Position numbers and translations under genes: made by a program
Shown here: positions 1-8,191 of the stretch, one piece after another
Position numbering within the stretch: position 1 is the stretch's first letter
Layout: each line of letters opens with the position of its first letter
NCBI RefSeq assembly: GCF_000341085.1
Contig: NZ_ANBA01000001.1
Span: 1 to 64,000 of the forward strand
Origin: Nocardiopsis ganjiahuensis DSM 45031
GTDB taxonomy: Bacteria; Actinomycetota; Actinomycetes; Streptosporangiales; Streptosporangiaceae
DNA: 64,000 nt
Direction of reading: 5' to 3'
Notes under the pieces: model-generated
What the model was told of the DNA's origin: nothing
The model's input: the letters and a program-made list of their open reading frames with translations, nothing else
The model's database searches: none

Positions 1-58
1 TCGAACCCCAGACCTCCTCCATGCCATGGAGGCGCGCTACCAACTGCGCCATAGCCCC
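1..58 (-). tRNA. tRNA-Ala(GGC), 3' end cut by window edge
   Basis: The reverse strand starts GGGGCTA (acceptor arm) at 58, followed by a D-arm with GCGC pairing and an anticodon stem CCTCC/GGAGG closing the 7-nt loop ATGGCAT, so the anticodon is GGC (alanine). The T-arm is entered (GGTTCGA) but the acceptor 3' strand lies outside the window. It sits just downstream of the nadD-rsfS-phosphatase genes, a common actinomycete arrangement. Confidence 0.93.
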
Positions 59-135
59 GTGTGGGAGTCGTTCGGGCCGAGGCCCTGCCGACTCCCTGAA
101 CCTTAGCGGATTATGGGCGGTTCGTCGAAACGGAT

Positions 136-759
136 TCAGGCGTCGTCGCTGAGCACCACGGGCTCGGGGAGGCTGGCGGCGTTGTGCTCCATGAGTCGCC
201 AGGTGTCTCCGCGGGTCTGGAGCACGGACCAGCAGCAGTTGCTGAGCGGGCCGAGGATCTCCCGGCGGTCGTCGGGGACGCCGAGCATGCGGGAGATTCC
301 GACACGCAGGGCGGCTCCGTGGCTGACGACGACGAGCAGGCCGCCGGGCGGGGTCCTGGCCAGGCCCCGGTCGACGGCGGCGGTCATGCGGTCGCCGACC
401 TCGGAGATGTCCTCTCCGTCGGGGATGTCCATGCGGGCGTGCCGTTCGGGCCAGCGTTCGGCGAGTTCCGTGGCGGTGAGGCCTTCCCAGGAGCCGCCGA
501 AGCGTTCGCGCAGTCCTTTGTCGAACTCCACCGGGACCCCGGAGGAGTGTCCGAGGTACCCGGCGGTGTCGGCGGCGCGTTTGAGGTCGGACGCCAGGAT
601 GGTGTCGGGCCCCAGCGTGGCGAGCAGCCGACCGGCCCGTTCGGCCTGGGCGTGGCCGACCGGGTCGAGGCCGATGTCGGTCTGTCCCTGGAAGCGCTTC
701 TCGACGTTCCAGGCCGTGCGTCCGTGCCGCCAGAACAGCACACGAGGGGCGTCACTCAC
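136..759 (-). CDS. Histidine phosphatase family protein (phosphoglycerate mutase-like)
   Basis: 207 residues from a GTG start at 759. The N-terminal WRHGRTAWN block is the RHG signature whose histidine is phosphorylated during catalysis, and VVSHGAALR near residue 150 supplies the second catalytic histidine. The length matches single-domain histidine phosphatases acting on small phosphorylated metabolites. It lies 43 bp downstream of rsfS on the same strand, so it probably shares the nadD-rsfS transcript. A longer reading frame upstream overlaps rsfS and has no domain content, so the GTG was preferred. The substrate cannot be told from sequence; the nadD-linked position hints at a housekeeping role but is not proof. 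Confidence 0.9.
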   Translation of the reverse strand: MSDAPRVLFWRHGRTAWNVEKRFQGQTDIGLDPVGHAQAERAGRLLATLGPDTILASDLKRAADTAGYLGHSSGVPVEFDKGLRERFGGSWEGLTATELAERWPERHARMDIPDGEDISEVGDRMTAAVDRGLARTPPGGLLVVVSHGAALRVGISRMLGVPDDRREILGPLSNCCWSVLQTRGDTWRLMEHNAASLPEPVVLSDDA

Positions 760-802
760 GTGGTGTGTCTCTCTTGTTCTGCGACCGGGACGGCCGCGCA
801 GG

Positions 803-1201
803 TTACTGCTCGTCCAGCGGGGTGCGCTCGGCGCCTCGGGCGCCCTCGGGGAGCTCGATCTCGGGGCAGTCCTTCCAGAGGCGCTCGAGGCCGTAGTAGC
901 CGCGCTCCTCCTCGTGCTGGATGTGGACGACGATGTCGGCGTAGTCCAGCAGGACCCAGCGGCCGTCGCGCTCGCCTTCGCGGCGGACGGGCTTGGCTCC
1001 GGTCTTGATGCGCAGCTGGTCCTCGACCTCGTCGACGATGGCGCGGACCTGGCGGTCGTTGGGCGCCGAGCACAGCACGAAGGCCTCGGTGATGACGAGC
1101 TGGTCGCTGACGTCGTAGGCGATGATCTCCTGGGCGAGCTTGTCGGAGGCGGCCTCGGCGGCGACCTTCGCGAGTTCAACGGCCCTGTCGGTGGCTGTCA
1201 C
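803..1201 (-). CDS. rsfS: Ribosome silencing factor RsfS
   Basis: 132 residues, GTG start. The RsfS/Iojap/DUF143 fold is recognisable: an N-terminal helix (residues 1-25), then the sheet with DVSDQLVITEAFVLCSA, VRAIVDEVEDQL and the motif GRWVLLDYADIVVHI near residue 90. Family members bind ribosomal protein L14 on the 50S subunit and block subunit joining when nutrients are scarce. The acidic C-terminal tail of about 25 residues is usual in actinobacteria. It follows nadD by 75 bp on the same strand, the standard nadD-rsfS pairing. Confidence 0.95.
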   Translation of the reverse strand: MTATDRAVELAKVAAEAASDKLAQEIIAYDVSDQLVITEAFVLCSAPNDRQVRAIVDEVEDQLRIKTGAKPVRREGERDGRWVLLDYADIVVHIQHEEERGYYGLERLWKDCPEIELPEGARGAERTPLDEQ

Positions 1202-1276
1202 GTTGTGCTTGCTGCCTTACTTGTTCGAGGTGTCGGCTGGTGCGGCGCGAACCGGTTGCGGTTCGCGGGACGCGGT

Positions 1277-1930
1277 TCAGGGCTCCAGGTAGAGCCCGGT
1301 CTTGTGGATGTAGCGGACGATGCCGTCGGGCACGAGGTACCAGATGGGTTCGCCCTTGCGGACGCGCTCGCGGCACTCTGTGGAGGAGATGGCGAGCGCG
1401 GGGACCTCCACCAGGGAGACCTTGCCCTCGGGCAGGCCGGTGTCGCTGAGGTGGTGTCCGGGCCTGTTACAGCCTACGAAATGCGCGAGGTCGAAGAGTT
1501 CGTCAACGTTGTGCCAGCTCAGAATCGCACCGAGTGCGTCCGCTCCGGTGATGAAGAAGAGTTCCACATCGGGGCCGTAGGCGGCGCGCATCTGGCGGAG
1601 TGTGTCGAGGGTGTAGGTGGGGCCGGAGCGGTCGATCTCGATGCGGTCGACCCTGAACTGGGGGTTCTCCGCGGTCGCGATGACCGTCATGAGGTAGCGG
1701 TCCTCGGAGGGGGTGACCTTGTCGAGGTCCTTCTGCCAGGGGTGGCCGGTGGGGACGAAGACCACTTCGTCGAGGCCGAAGAGGTGGGCGACCTCACTGG
1801 CGGCGACGAGGTGTCCGTGGTGGATGGGGTCGAAGGTGCCGCCCATGATGCCGACCCTGGTCGGTGCGGAGCCGTCCCGTCGCGCGGGGGCGCTCCCCCC
1901 GTGGGAGACGCCGGTGGCCTGCTGTGTCAC
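1277..1930 (-). CDS. nadD: Nicotinate-nucleotide adenylyltransferase
   Basis: 217 residues, GTG start. It transfers AMP from ATP to nicotinate mononucleotide, giving deamido-NAD in NAD biosynthesis. The nucleotidyltransferase signature [12 protein letters not shown] (T/HxGH) lies at about residues 30-41 and the ISSTECR motif near the C-terminus (about residue 180). The first 25 residues are poorly conserved in character, so the true start might be the internal ATG just before GGTFDP, but that would leave no room for the first strand (RVGIMGG). It is first in a probable nadD-rsfS-phosphatase transcript. Confidence 0.95.
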   Translation of the reverse strand: MTQQATGVSHGGSAPARRDGSAPTRVGIMGGTFDPIHHGHLVAASEVAHLFGLDEVVFVPTGHPWQKDLDKVTPSEDRYLMTVIATAENPQFRVDRIEIDRSGPTYTLDTLRQMRAAYGPDVELFFITGADALGAILSWHNVDELFDLAHFVGCNRPGHHLSDTGLPEGKVSLVEVPALAISSTECRERVRKGEPIWYLVPDGIVRYIHKTGLYLEP

Positions 1931-2159
1931 TGTGCGCTCCGTTTCGCAGTGGCGCTGCCGTGTTGCCGGTTTCGGCCAACCGAGATTAGCCGACCTCGGG
2001 CACCCCTGCCCGCCTCCGGGCGGATTCCTCCCGAGAACTGGTCAAACAAGCGCCGGGACGTCCTGCTTCCCGGGGGTTCGTGAAACACCCGGGAATCGCG
2101 TCATATCTCGTTTGCTCCAAACCGTGGCCAAGCGGCAACGAGGCGCATAGCATGCCGAT

Positions 2160-3242
2160 ATGGCCAACTCTCCAGACCGCGTACGCGTCCGGCTCACAGA
2201 CATCTCTCCTCGTGCCTACGAGCACCCTGCCGACCGTGGCGCCCTGGTTGCGCTGCGCTCGCTCACGGGCTTCGACACCCTCGTCAAGTCCCTCTTCGGA
2301 CGGGTCAACGAGCGCTCGCTCCGCCTGATGTTCCTTTCCAGTGCCGTTCGGGTGAGCCCCACCCAGTTCCCGGAGCTGCACGACTACCTCCGCGACGCCG
2401 CCTACGTCCTCGACCTGGACGAGGTCCCCGAGCTCTACGTCAAGATGGACCCGCAGCCCAACGCCATGGCGATCGGCCGCAAGAAGCCGTTCATCGTCAT
2501 GACGACCGGGCTGTTCGACCTCTTCGACGCCGAGGAGAAGCGGTTCGTCATCGGCCACGAGGTGGGTCACGTGCTGAGCGGGCACTCCGTGTACCGCACC
2601 ATCCTCCTCCTTCTGGTCTGGCTGTCGACCAAGATCATGTGGATTCCGCTCGGCGCCATCGCCATCCAGGCGATCCTGGCCGGGCTGCGGGAGTGGCAGC
2701 GCAAGTCCGAGCTCTCCAGTGACCGCGCCGGTCTGCTGACCTGCCAGAACCCCGAGGCCGCCAAGCGGGCCCTGATGAAGCTGGCCGGCGGCTCGAACCT
2801 GTCCCAGATGAACCCCGACGCGTTCATGGAGCAGGCCCGTGAGTACGAGGGCGGCGGCGACGCCGTGGACAGCCTCCTCAAGCTGATGACGACCATCCCG
2901 CAGAGCCACCCGTTCGCGGTGGTCCGGGTGGCCGAACTGCAGCGTTGGGTCGAGAGCGGCGAGTACCAGCGGATCGTCGACGGCGAGTACCCGCGCCGTT
3001 CCACCGACCGCGACGCCAGTGTCTCGGAGGAGGCGGCCAACGCGGCCAACTCCTACCGGGAGGGCTGGAACCGCTCCTCGGACCCGCTGGTCAAGACCAT
3101 CCGGGACGTGGCGGGCGGCGCCGGGCGCGCCGGGGGCCAGTTCTTCGACACGGTGGCGGACCGCTGGCGGGGCGGCCAGAGCGGCGGCTCCGGAGGCGAT
3201 CAGGGCAACCGGGGCGACAGCGGCGGTTCCAACAACAACTGA
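2160..3242 (+). CDS. M48 family zinc metallopeptidase, membrane associated
   Basis: 360 residues. The zinc-binding HEVGH motif sits at about residue 138 within VIGHEVGHVLSGHS, followed by a hydrophobic stretch (TILLLLVW...PLGAIAIQAIL, about 150-175) that should anchor it in the membrane, and SELSSDRAGLL around residue 188 containing the third zinc ligand region (ExxxDR). This arrangement matches HtpX/Ste24-like M48 proteases. The C-terminal 60 residues are rich in Gly, Ser, Asn and Gln and look disordered. It stands alone on the plus strand between nadD and the transporter and ends in a strong hairpin. A role in membrane protein quality control is inferred from the family only. Confidence 0.9.
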   Translation: MANSPDRVRVRLTDISPRAYEHPADRGALVALRSLTGFDTLVKSLFGRVNERSLRLMFLSSAVRVSPTQFPELHDYLRDAAYVLDLDEVPELYVKMDPQPNAMAIGRKKPFIVMTTGLFDLFDAEEKRFVIGHEVGHVLSGHSVYRTILLLLVWLSTKIMWIPLGAIAIQAILAGLREWQRKSELSSDRAGLLTCQNPEAAKRALMKLAGGSNLSQMNPDAFMEQAREYEGGGDAVDSLLKLMTTIPQSHPFAVVRVAELQRWVESGEYQRIVDGEYPRRSTDRDASVSEEAANAANSYREGWNRSSDPLVKTIRDVAGGAGRAGGQFFDTVADRWRGGQSGGSGGDQGNRGDSGGSNNN

Positions 3243-3260
3243 CGTTCCCGCTCGACCCCG

Positions 3261-3301
3261 CACGGGGGTGGCGTCCGGTTCTTCCGGGCACCACCCCCGT
3301 G
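3261..3301. terminator. Hairpin terminator between convergent genes
   Basis: CACGGGGGTGG (3261-3271) pairs perfectly with CCACCCCCGTG (3291-3301) around a 19-nt loop, followed by GTGTTTCC. It lies 18 bp after the M48 protease stop and can serve both convergent genes. Confidence 0.7.
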
Positions 3302-3343
3302 GTGTTTCCGGGAGAGGTCGGGACGCGCCCTCGGGCGGTGTGA

Positions 3344-3372
3344 GAGCGCTCCCCCGGGTCGGAGGAGCGCTC
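3344..3372 (-). terminator. Hairpin made of two GAGCGCTC palindromes, downstream of MFS gene
   Basis: GAGCGCTCC (3344-3352) pairs with GGAGCGCTC (3364-3372) across an 11-nt loop, 5 bp beyond the transporter stop. Each arm is itself a palindrome, so two alternative foldings are possible. No T-run follows. Confidence 0.55.
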
Positions 3373-3376
3373 CCGT

Positions 3377-4756
3377 TCAGCGCGGCGTGCTCCCGGGCAG
3401 GACCACCGCCCGGGACCTGGGCACCACGAGCACGGCCAGCGCCCCGATCACCGCGGGGATCGCGAACGCGTAGAAGTTCACCGAGATGCCCAGACCGGAG
3501 GCCATCACCAGCCCGCCGTAGATCGGGCCGATGATGGCGCCGATCCGTCCGACGGCCAGCGCCCAGCCGAGCCCGGTGGCCCGCAGCGCGGCCGGGTAGA
3601 AGTTTCCGGTGTAGGAGTTGACGAGGATGGTCGTCCCGATCGTGCAGGCGCCGGCCAGGGCCACGAAGACGTACAGCAGCGCGGTGGGCGGCTCCAGGCT
3701 CATGAGCAGGATGCAGGTGGCCGCGATGACGAACATGGTGGTCACGACCGGACGCGACCCGAACCGGTCGGCGAGCGCCCCGCCGGTGGGTGCGCCCAGG
3801 ATGGCGCCCGCGTTGAGGACCAGCAGGAAGGTCAGCGAGGACCCGAGCGGGAACCCGGCGGAGAACATGATCCCGGCCAGCCAGGTGTTGAGGCCGTAGA
3901 CCAGCAGCAGTCCCATGCCGTTGGCCACCCAGAACAACAGGGTCCCGGCGAGGAAGCGGCGGCTGACGAGCGTGCCCACGTTGGCCACGGCGCCCCGTTT
4001 CCTGCCGTCCCCGCCCGCCGGCACGGCCGTGTCGGGCGCCTCCAGGGTGACCCCGTACCGGGCCGCCAGGGCCTGCGCCTCCTCCTCGCGTCCCCGGGCC
4101 CGGAGGTAGTTCGGGGACTCGGGCAGGGCGAAGTAGGCCAGCGGTACCAGGACCAGCGCCGGCAGGGAGCCGATCCAGAACATGGTCTGCCACTCGAAGC
4201 GTGCCAGGACCGGAATGGCGACCAGCGCCGCGCAGATACCGCCGATCGCGTACCCGCTGAACATGAACGCGTTGGTGATGTTGCGCCGGTGGGGTTCGGC
4301 GAACTCCATGGTGAGGGCGATGGCGGTCGGGATGACGCCGCCCAGGCCCAGTCCGGTGAGGAAGCGCAGCAGCCCGAAGGCCTCCGGGGTGGGCGCGAAC
4401 GCGGTCAGCGCCATCCCCACGGAGAACCAGATGACACAGGCGATGATGATGCGGCGGCGCCCGACGAGGTCGGTGACGGTGCCGATGAGCAGGGCGCCCA
4501 GGAGCATGCCGACGAGCGCGTACGAGCCGAGGGTGCCCGCCTGGGTCTCGGTGACGTTCCACGCCTCGTACTCCAGGAGGCTGGGTACGACCGCGCCGTA
4601 GACGGTGAGGTCGTACCCGTCGAGGATGATCGCGAAGGCGCAGATCGCCACGACGATCAGTCGTTTGTGCCTGCTCACACCTGGGGGTCTGGCGTCAGGT
4701 GCGGCTGCTGGGGTGGCGGATGGTTCCGGTGGGATGGGTGGTGTCGGCGTCGACAT
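3377..4756 (-). CDS. MFS transporter, aromatic acid:H+ symporter (AAHS) type
   Basis: 459 residues with about 12 hydrophobic segments. TM1 contains FAIILDGYDLTVYG, the DGxD feature typical of the AAHS group (PcaK, BenK), and the loop after TM2 has DLVGRRR, the MFS motif A. A Pro/Ala-rich cytoplasmic N-terminus of about 28 residues precedes TM1. It is the last gene of the run acyl-CoA dehydrogenase - CoA ligase - hydroxylase - hydrolase, 81 bp below the hydrolase, so it most likely imports the aromatic acid (anthranilate, salicylate or a relative) that the cluster consumes. The family is clear; the substrate is inferred from context. Confidence 0.88.
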   Translation of the reverse strand: MSTPTPPIPPEPSATPAAAPDARPPGVSRHKRLIVVAICAFAIILDGYDLTVYGAVVPSLLEYEAWNVTETQAGTLGSYALVGMLLGALLIGTVTDLVGRRRIIIACVIWFSVGMALTAFAPTPEAFGLLRFLTGLGLGGVIPTAIALTMEFAEPHRRNITNAFMFSGYAIGGICAALVAIPVLARFEWQTMFWIGSLPALVLVPLAYFALPESPNYLRARGREEEAQALAARYGVTLEAPDTAVPAGGDGRKRGAVANVGTLVSRRFLAGTLLFWVANGMGLLLVYGLNTWLAGIMFSAGFPLGSSLTFLLVLNAGAILGAPTGGALADRFGSRPVVTTMFVIAATCILLMSLEPPTALLYVFVALAGACTIGTTILVNSYTGNFYPAALRATGLGWALAVGRIGAIIGPIYGGLVMASGLGISVNFYAFAIPAVIGALAVLVVPRSRAVVLPGSTPR

Positions 4757-4837
4757 GGGGGTGTCCGCCTTCCGGGGGATGGAGGGGTGGGGGCGGCACG
4801 CCCTTGTGCCGCACGCGGGTCCCCGACCGCGCTGGGG

Positions 4838-5572
4838 TCAGCCCCAGCCGGTCGCGAGTGTGTCGCGCACCGCCCGCCAGGCGGCGTGCGCGGGGTCGAT
4901 GACGGCGAAGTGGTCGGCCCCGGGAGCCTCCCGGTAGTCGACGGGGTCCCCCGCGGCCCGGGCGGCGGCAGCGTAGTCGCGGCTGTGCTCCACCGGGACG
5001 CGCTGGTCCTGGTCGCCGTGCACCAGCAGCTGGGGGACGGCGAGCGGGAGCCGGTGCAGGGGTGAGGACTCGGCGTACAGCCCGGGGGCGGGGCCGGGGC
5101 CGAGGAAGGGTTCGACCGCCCCCTCCCCCAGCCCGGCTTCGGCGCAGCGGCGCAGGTCGGTGATGGGGGCGAGCGGAACCACCGAGGTCACCGGGGAGTC
5201 GGTGGCGGTCATCAGGGCGAGGTGTCCCCCGGCGGAGTGGCCGACGGACACCACACGGGAGGTGTCGAGGCGTTCGTCCCGCTCCGCGGTGGCCGCGAGC
5301 AGGTCCAGGGCGCGGGCGACGTCGTCGCGGGTCTGCGGCCACCCCCCGCCGTCGGTACCGGTGCGCCGGTACTCGATGTTCCACACCGCCCATCCGGCGG
5401 AGGAGAGATCGCGGGCGAGCGGGTCCATCAGCCGGGCGTCGTGCAGGTCGCGCCACCATCCGCCGTGCAGGAGGACCGCGACCGGGGCGGGGCCCCCGGC
5501 GGACCCGACGGTGGCCACGGGGTCCCAGCGGTGGACGATCTGGCTGGGGTGATCACCGTAGGTCGTCGTCAC
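4838..5572 (-). CDS. Alpha/beta hydrolase, kynurenine formamidase-like
   Basis: 244 residues from a GTG at 5572 that overlaps the TGA of the hydroxylase (GTGA), implying translational coupling. It has an oxyanion-hole motif HGGWW (residues about 38-42), a nucleophile elbow GHSAGGH (about 121-127), an Asp region DQDQRVP and a late GADHF histidine, giving a complete Ser-Asp-His triad. The HGGxW motif and size resemble arylformamidase (AFMID/KynB-like) and short esterases of the HSL clan. In an aromatic-CoA cluster it could release anthranilate or kynurenine from N-formyl or ester precursors, or act as a thioesterase. That role is inference; the fold is secure. Confidence 0.8.
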   Translation of the reverse strand: MTTTYGDHPSQIVHRWDPVATVGSAGGPAPVAVLLHGGWWRDLHDARLMDPLARDLSSAGWAVWNIEYRRTGTDGGGWPQTRDDVARALDLLAATAERDERLDTSRVVSVGHSAGGHLALMTATDSPVTSVVPLAPITDLRRCAEAGLGEGAVEPFLGPGPAPGLYAESSPLHRLPLAVPQLLVHGDQDQRVPVEHSRDYAAAARAAGDPVDYREAPGADHFAVIDPAHAAWRAVRDTLATGWG

Positions 5573-8052
5573 CGTGGGTCTCCTTGGTTCGTGGCCGGGC
5601 CGGGGCCGGTCCCGTTCCGGTCCGGGCGCCACCTCCGGTGCCGGGTGGCCTGTGTCTCGGAGGAACGTAGCAGGTCGAGCCGGGGCCGCGGACCGTCGGT
5701 CCGGCCGGCGGGCGGCTTGCGGCTGCCCGCCCTGAAGGGCGCGGGCCAGGTGGCCCCGGGGCCCGTGTAGTCCTGCTCCGCGGCGGCGTGCAGGGTCCAC
5801 TGCGGGTCGTAGAGGTGCGGGCGGGCCAGGGCGCACAGGTCGGCGCGCCCGGCCAGGACCGTGGAGTTGACGTCGTCGTGGGAGGAGATGGCGCCGACCG
5901 CGATGACGGGCACCCCGAGTTCACGGCGGATGCGTTCGGCGTAGGGCACCTGGTAGCTACGGCCGTAGGCGGGCCGTTCGTCCGGGGTGACCTGGCCGGT
6001 GGAGACGTCGATGGCGTCCGCGCCCGCCTCGACCAGCGCCCGGGAGATCTCCACGGCGTCGTCGGCGGTGGTGCCGTCCTCGACCCAGTCGGTGGCGGAG
6101 ATCCGGACGGTGAGGGCCTTGTGCTCGGGCCAGACGGCGCGGACCGCGGCCAGGACCTCCAGGGGGTAGCGGAGGCGGCCGGCGAGGTCACCCCCGTAGC
6201 GGTCGGTGCGGTGGTTGGTGACCGGGGACAGGAAGGTGGAGAGCAGGTAGCCGTGGGCGCAGTGGAGTTCGAGGAGGTCGAACCCGGCCCGGTCGGCGGA
6301 GCGGGCCGCGGCGGCGAAGTCGTCGCGTACGGCCGCCATGGCGGCGTGATCGAGCTCCCGGGGCACCTGGTTGACGCCTTCCCTGTACGGCACCGGGGAG
6401 GGGGCGACCAGGGGCCAGTTCCCGTCGGGCAGGGGATGGTCGATGCCCTCCCACATGAGTCGGGTGGAGCCCTTGCGCCCGGCGTGGCCGAGCTGCACCC
6501 CGATCCGGGCCCGGCTGTTGGCGTGCACGAACTCGGTGACCCGGTGCCAGGCGGCCTCGTGTTCGGGGGTGTACAGGCCCGCGCATCCGGGGGTGATGCG
6601 GGCGTCGGCGGACACGCACACCATCTCGGTCATGACCAGTCCCGCTCCGCCGAGGGCCTTGCCGCCCAGGTGGACGAGGTGGAAGTCACCGGGGAGGCCG
6701 TCGGTGGCGGAGTACATGTCCATGGCCGAGACCACGACCCGGTTGTCCAGCTCCAGGGGGCCCAGGCGGAAGGGGTGGAACATGGGCGGACGCGGGGCGG
6801 GTTCGGGGCGGTCGACCGGTCCGGTGGGGCCGGCGGGTCCGGTGGCGCTGCCGGATCCGGTGCGGACGTCCCGGGCCGGCGGCCGGGTCCGTTCCGCCGC
6901 GACCCGGCGGGCGAACCACTCGTCCACGCTCGCGACGAACTCGGGGTCGCGCAGGCGCAGGTTGTCGTAGGTGACCCTGCGACTGCGGGTGAGCAGGTCG
7001 AAGGCGAACTGGACCGGTGCGGCGTCGACGTGGCGGGCGATGTCCTCGAACCACTCCAGGCTGGCCCGGGCCGCGCGCTGGGTACTGGCCACGACGGGGC
7101 GGCGTTCGTCCTCGTAGGCGGTCAGCGCCGCCTCGGCGGTGGGCTGTTCGTGCAGGCAGGCGGCGAGGGCGAGGGCGTCCTCCATGGCCAGTTTGGTGCC
7201 CGACCCGATGGAGAAGTGGGCGGTGTGGGCGGCGTCGCCGAGCAGGACCACGTTCCCCAAGCGCCAGGTGCGGTTGCGGACGGTGGTGAAGCGCTGCCAA
7301 CGGGAGTTGTTGGGCAGGAGGCGGTGGCCGCGCAGGACGTCGGCGAAGAGCTTCTCGCAGCGCGCGATCGCGTCCAGGTCGTTCTCCCCCGGTGCGAGAT
7401 CGCGGTCGGCGAAACCGGCCGCGTGCCACACGTCCTCGGCCATCTCCACGATGAACGTGCTGGAGTCGGCGGAGTACGGGTAGCAGTGCAGCTGCATGAC
7501 GCCGTGCGGGGTCTCCAGGACGTGGAAGTTGAAGGCGTCGAAGACCAGGTCGGTGCCGAGCCACATGAAGCGGTTGCGGTGGGGTTCGAGTTCGGTGCCG
7601 AACTCCGCGGCGTGGGCGGTCCGGGTGGCGCTGTTGGCGCCGTCGGCGGCGACGACGAGGTCGTGGTCGGCGGCCAGCTCCGCGGCGGGCGGGGCCTCCG
7701 TCCGGCTGAGGACCCGCACCCCGAGCTCGGCGCAGCGGGCGCGCAGGATCTCCAGGAGCCTGCGGCGGCCGATCGCGGCGAAGCCGTGGCCTCCCGAGGT
7801 GGTGACGGTGCCCCGGTGGTGGACGTCGATGTCGTCCCAGCGGGCGAACTCGGCGGCCATCGCCGCGTAGACGTCGGGGTCGGCGTGTTCGATGCCGCCG
7901 AGGGTCTCGTCGGAGAGCACCACACCGAAGCCGAAGGTGTCGTCGGGGGCGTTGCGTTCGTAGACGGTGATGTCGTGGGTGTCGTCCAGCTGGCGGGCCA
8001 GGGCCGCGAAGTAGAGTCCCGCGGGCCCCGCCCCGATACACGCGATGCGCAT
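5569..8052 (-). CDS. Bifunctional aryl-CoA hydroxylase/reductase (anthraniloyl- or salicylyl-CoA 5-hydroxylase type)
   Basis: 827 residues, two fused flavoenzymes. Residues 1 to about 385 are a FAD-dependent aromatic hydroxylase: an N-terminal GAGPAG dinucleotide fold and LGDAAHTAHFSIGSGTKLAMEDA as the second FAD motif. A Gly/Thr/Pro-rich linker follows. Residues from about 425 on are an Old Yellow Enzyme-like FMN reductase (HLGGKALGGAGLVMTEM, LGHAGRKGS, HCAHGYLLSTFLSP, NHRTDRYGG). Only the 2-aminobenzoyl-CoA monooxygenase/reductase and salicylyl-CoA 5-hydroxylase (SdgC) group has this fusion. The neighbouring beta-oxidation genes and RidA favour 2-aminobenzoyl-CoA; no gentisate dioxygenase is present. 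The last 45 or so residues are Arg/Pro-rich and look like a tail outside the domains. It starts 139 bp below the ligase. Confidence 0.88.
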   Translation of the reverse strand: MRIACIGAGPAGLYFAALARQLDDTHDITVYERNAPDDTFGFGVVLSDETLGGIEHADPDVYAAMAAEFARWDDIDVHHRGTVTTSGGHGFAAIGRRRLLEILRARCAELGVRVLSRTEAPPAAELAADHDLVVAADGANSATRTAHAAEFGTELEPHRNRFMWLGTDLVFDAFNFHVLETPHGVMQLHCYPYSADSSTFIVEMAEDVWHAAGFADRDLAPGENDLDAIARCEKLFADVLRGHRLLPNNSRWQRFTTVRNRTWRLGNVVLLGDAAHTAHFSIGSGTKLAMEDALALAACLHEQPTAEAALTAYEDERRPVVASTQRAARASLEWFEDIARHVDAAPVQFAFDLLTRSRRVTYDNLRLRDPEFVASVDEWFARRVAAERTRPPARDVRTGSGSATGPAGPTGPVDRPEPAPRPPMFHPFRLGPLELDNRVVVSAMDMYSATDGLPGDFHLVHLGGKALGGAGLVMTEMVCVSADARITPGCAGLYTPEHEAAWHRVTEFVHANSRARIGVQLGHAGRKGSTRLMWEGIDHPLPDGNWPLVAPSPVPYREGVNQVPRELDHAAMAAVRDDFAAAARSADRAGFDLLELHCAHGYLLSTFLSPVTNHRTDRYGGDLAGRLRYPLEVLAAVRAVWPEHKALTVRISATDWVEDGTTADDAVEISRALVEAGADAIDVSTGQVTPDERPAYGRSYQVPYAERIRRELGVPVIAVGAISSHDDVNSTVLAGRADLCALARPHLYDPQWTLHAAAEQDYTGPGATWPAPFRAGSRKPPAGRTDGPRPRLDLLRSSETQATRHRRWRPDRNGTGPGPATNQGDPR

Positions 8053-8191
8053 CGCGCCGCCTTCCTGTTGGCTGACGTCCGTCTGTTCACGGGTGTCGTC
8101 CGTCCGCCGGCGCCGGTGCCGTGCGGTCGGGCTCGGCCGGAGGAGCGGTTCCCGGGGTCCGGAGACCGCCTCCTTCGTCCGGAGAGCGCTC

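Noticed and set aside
113-2083. 656-codon plus-strand open frame over nadD, rsfS and the phosphatase
   Set aside because: It runs antisense to three well-supported genes and shows no domain; it arises from high GC at codon position 3.
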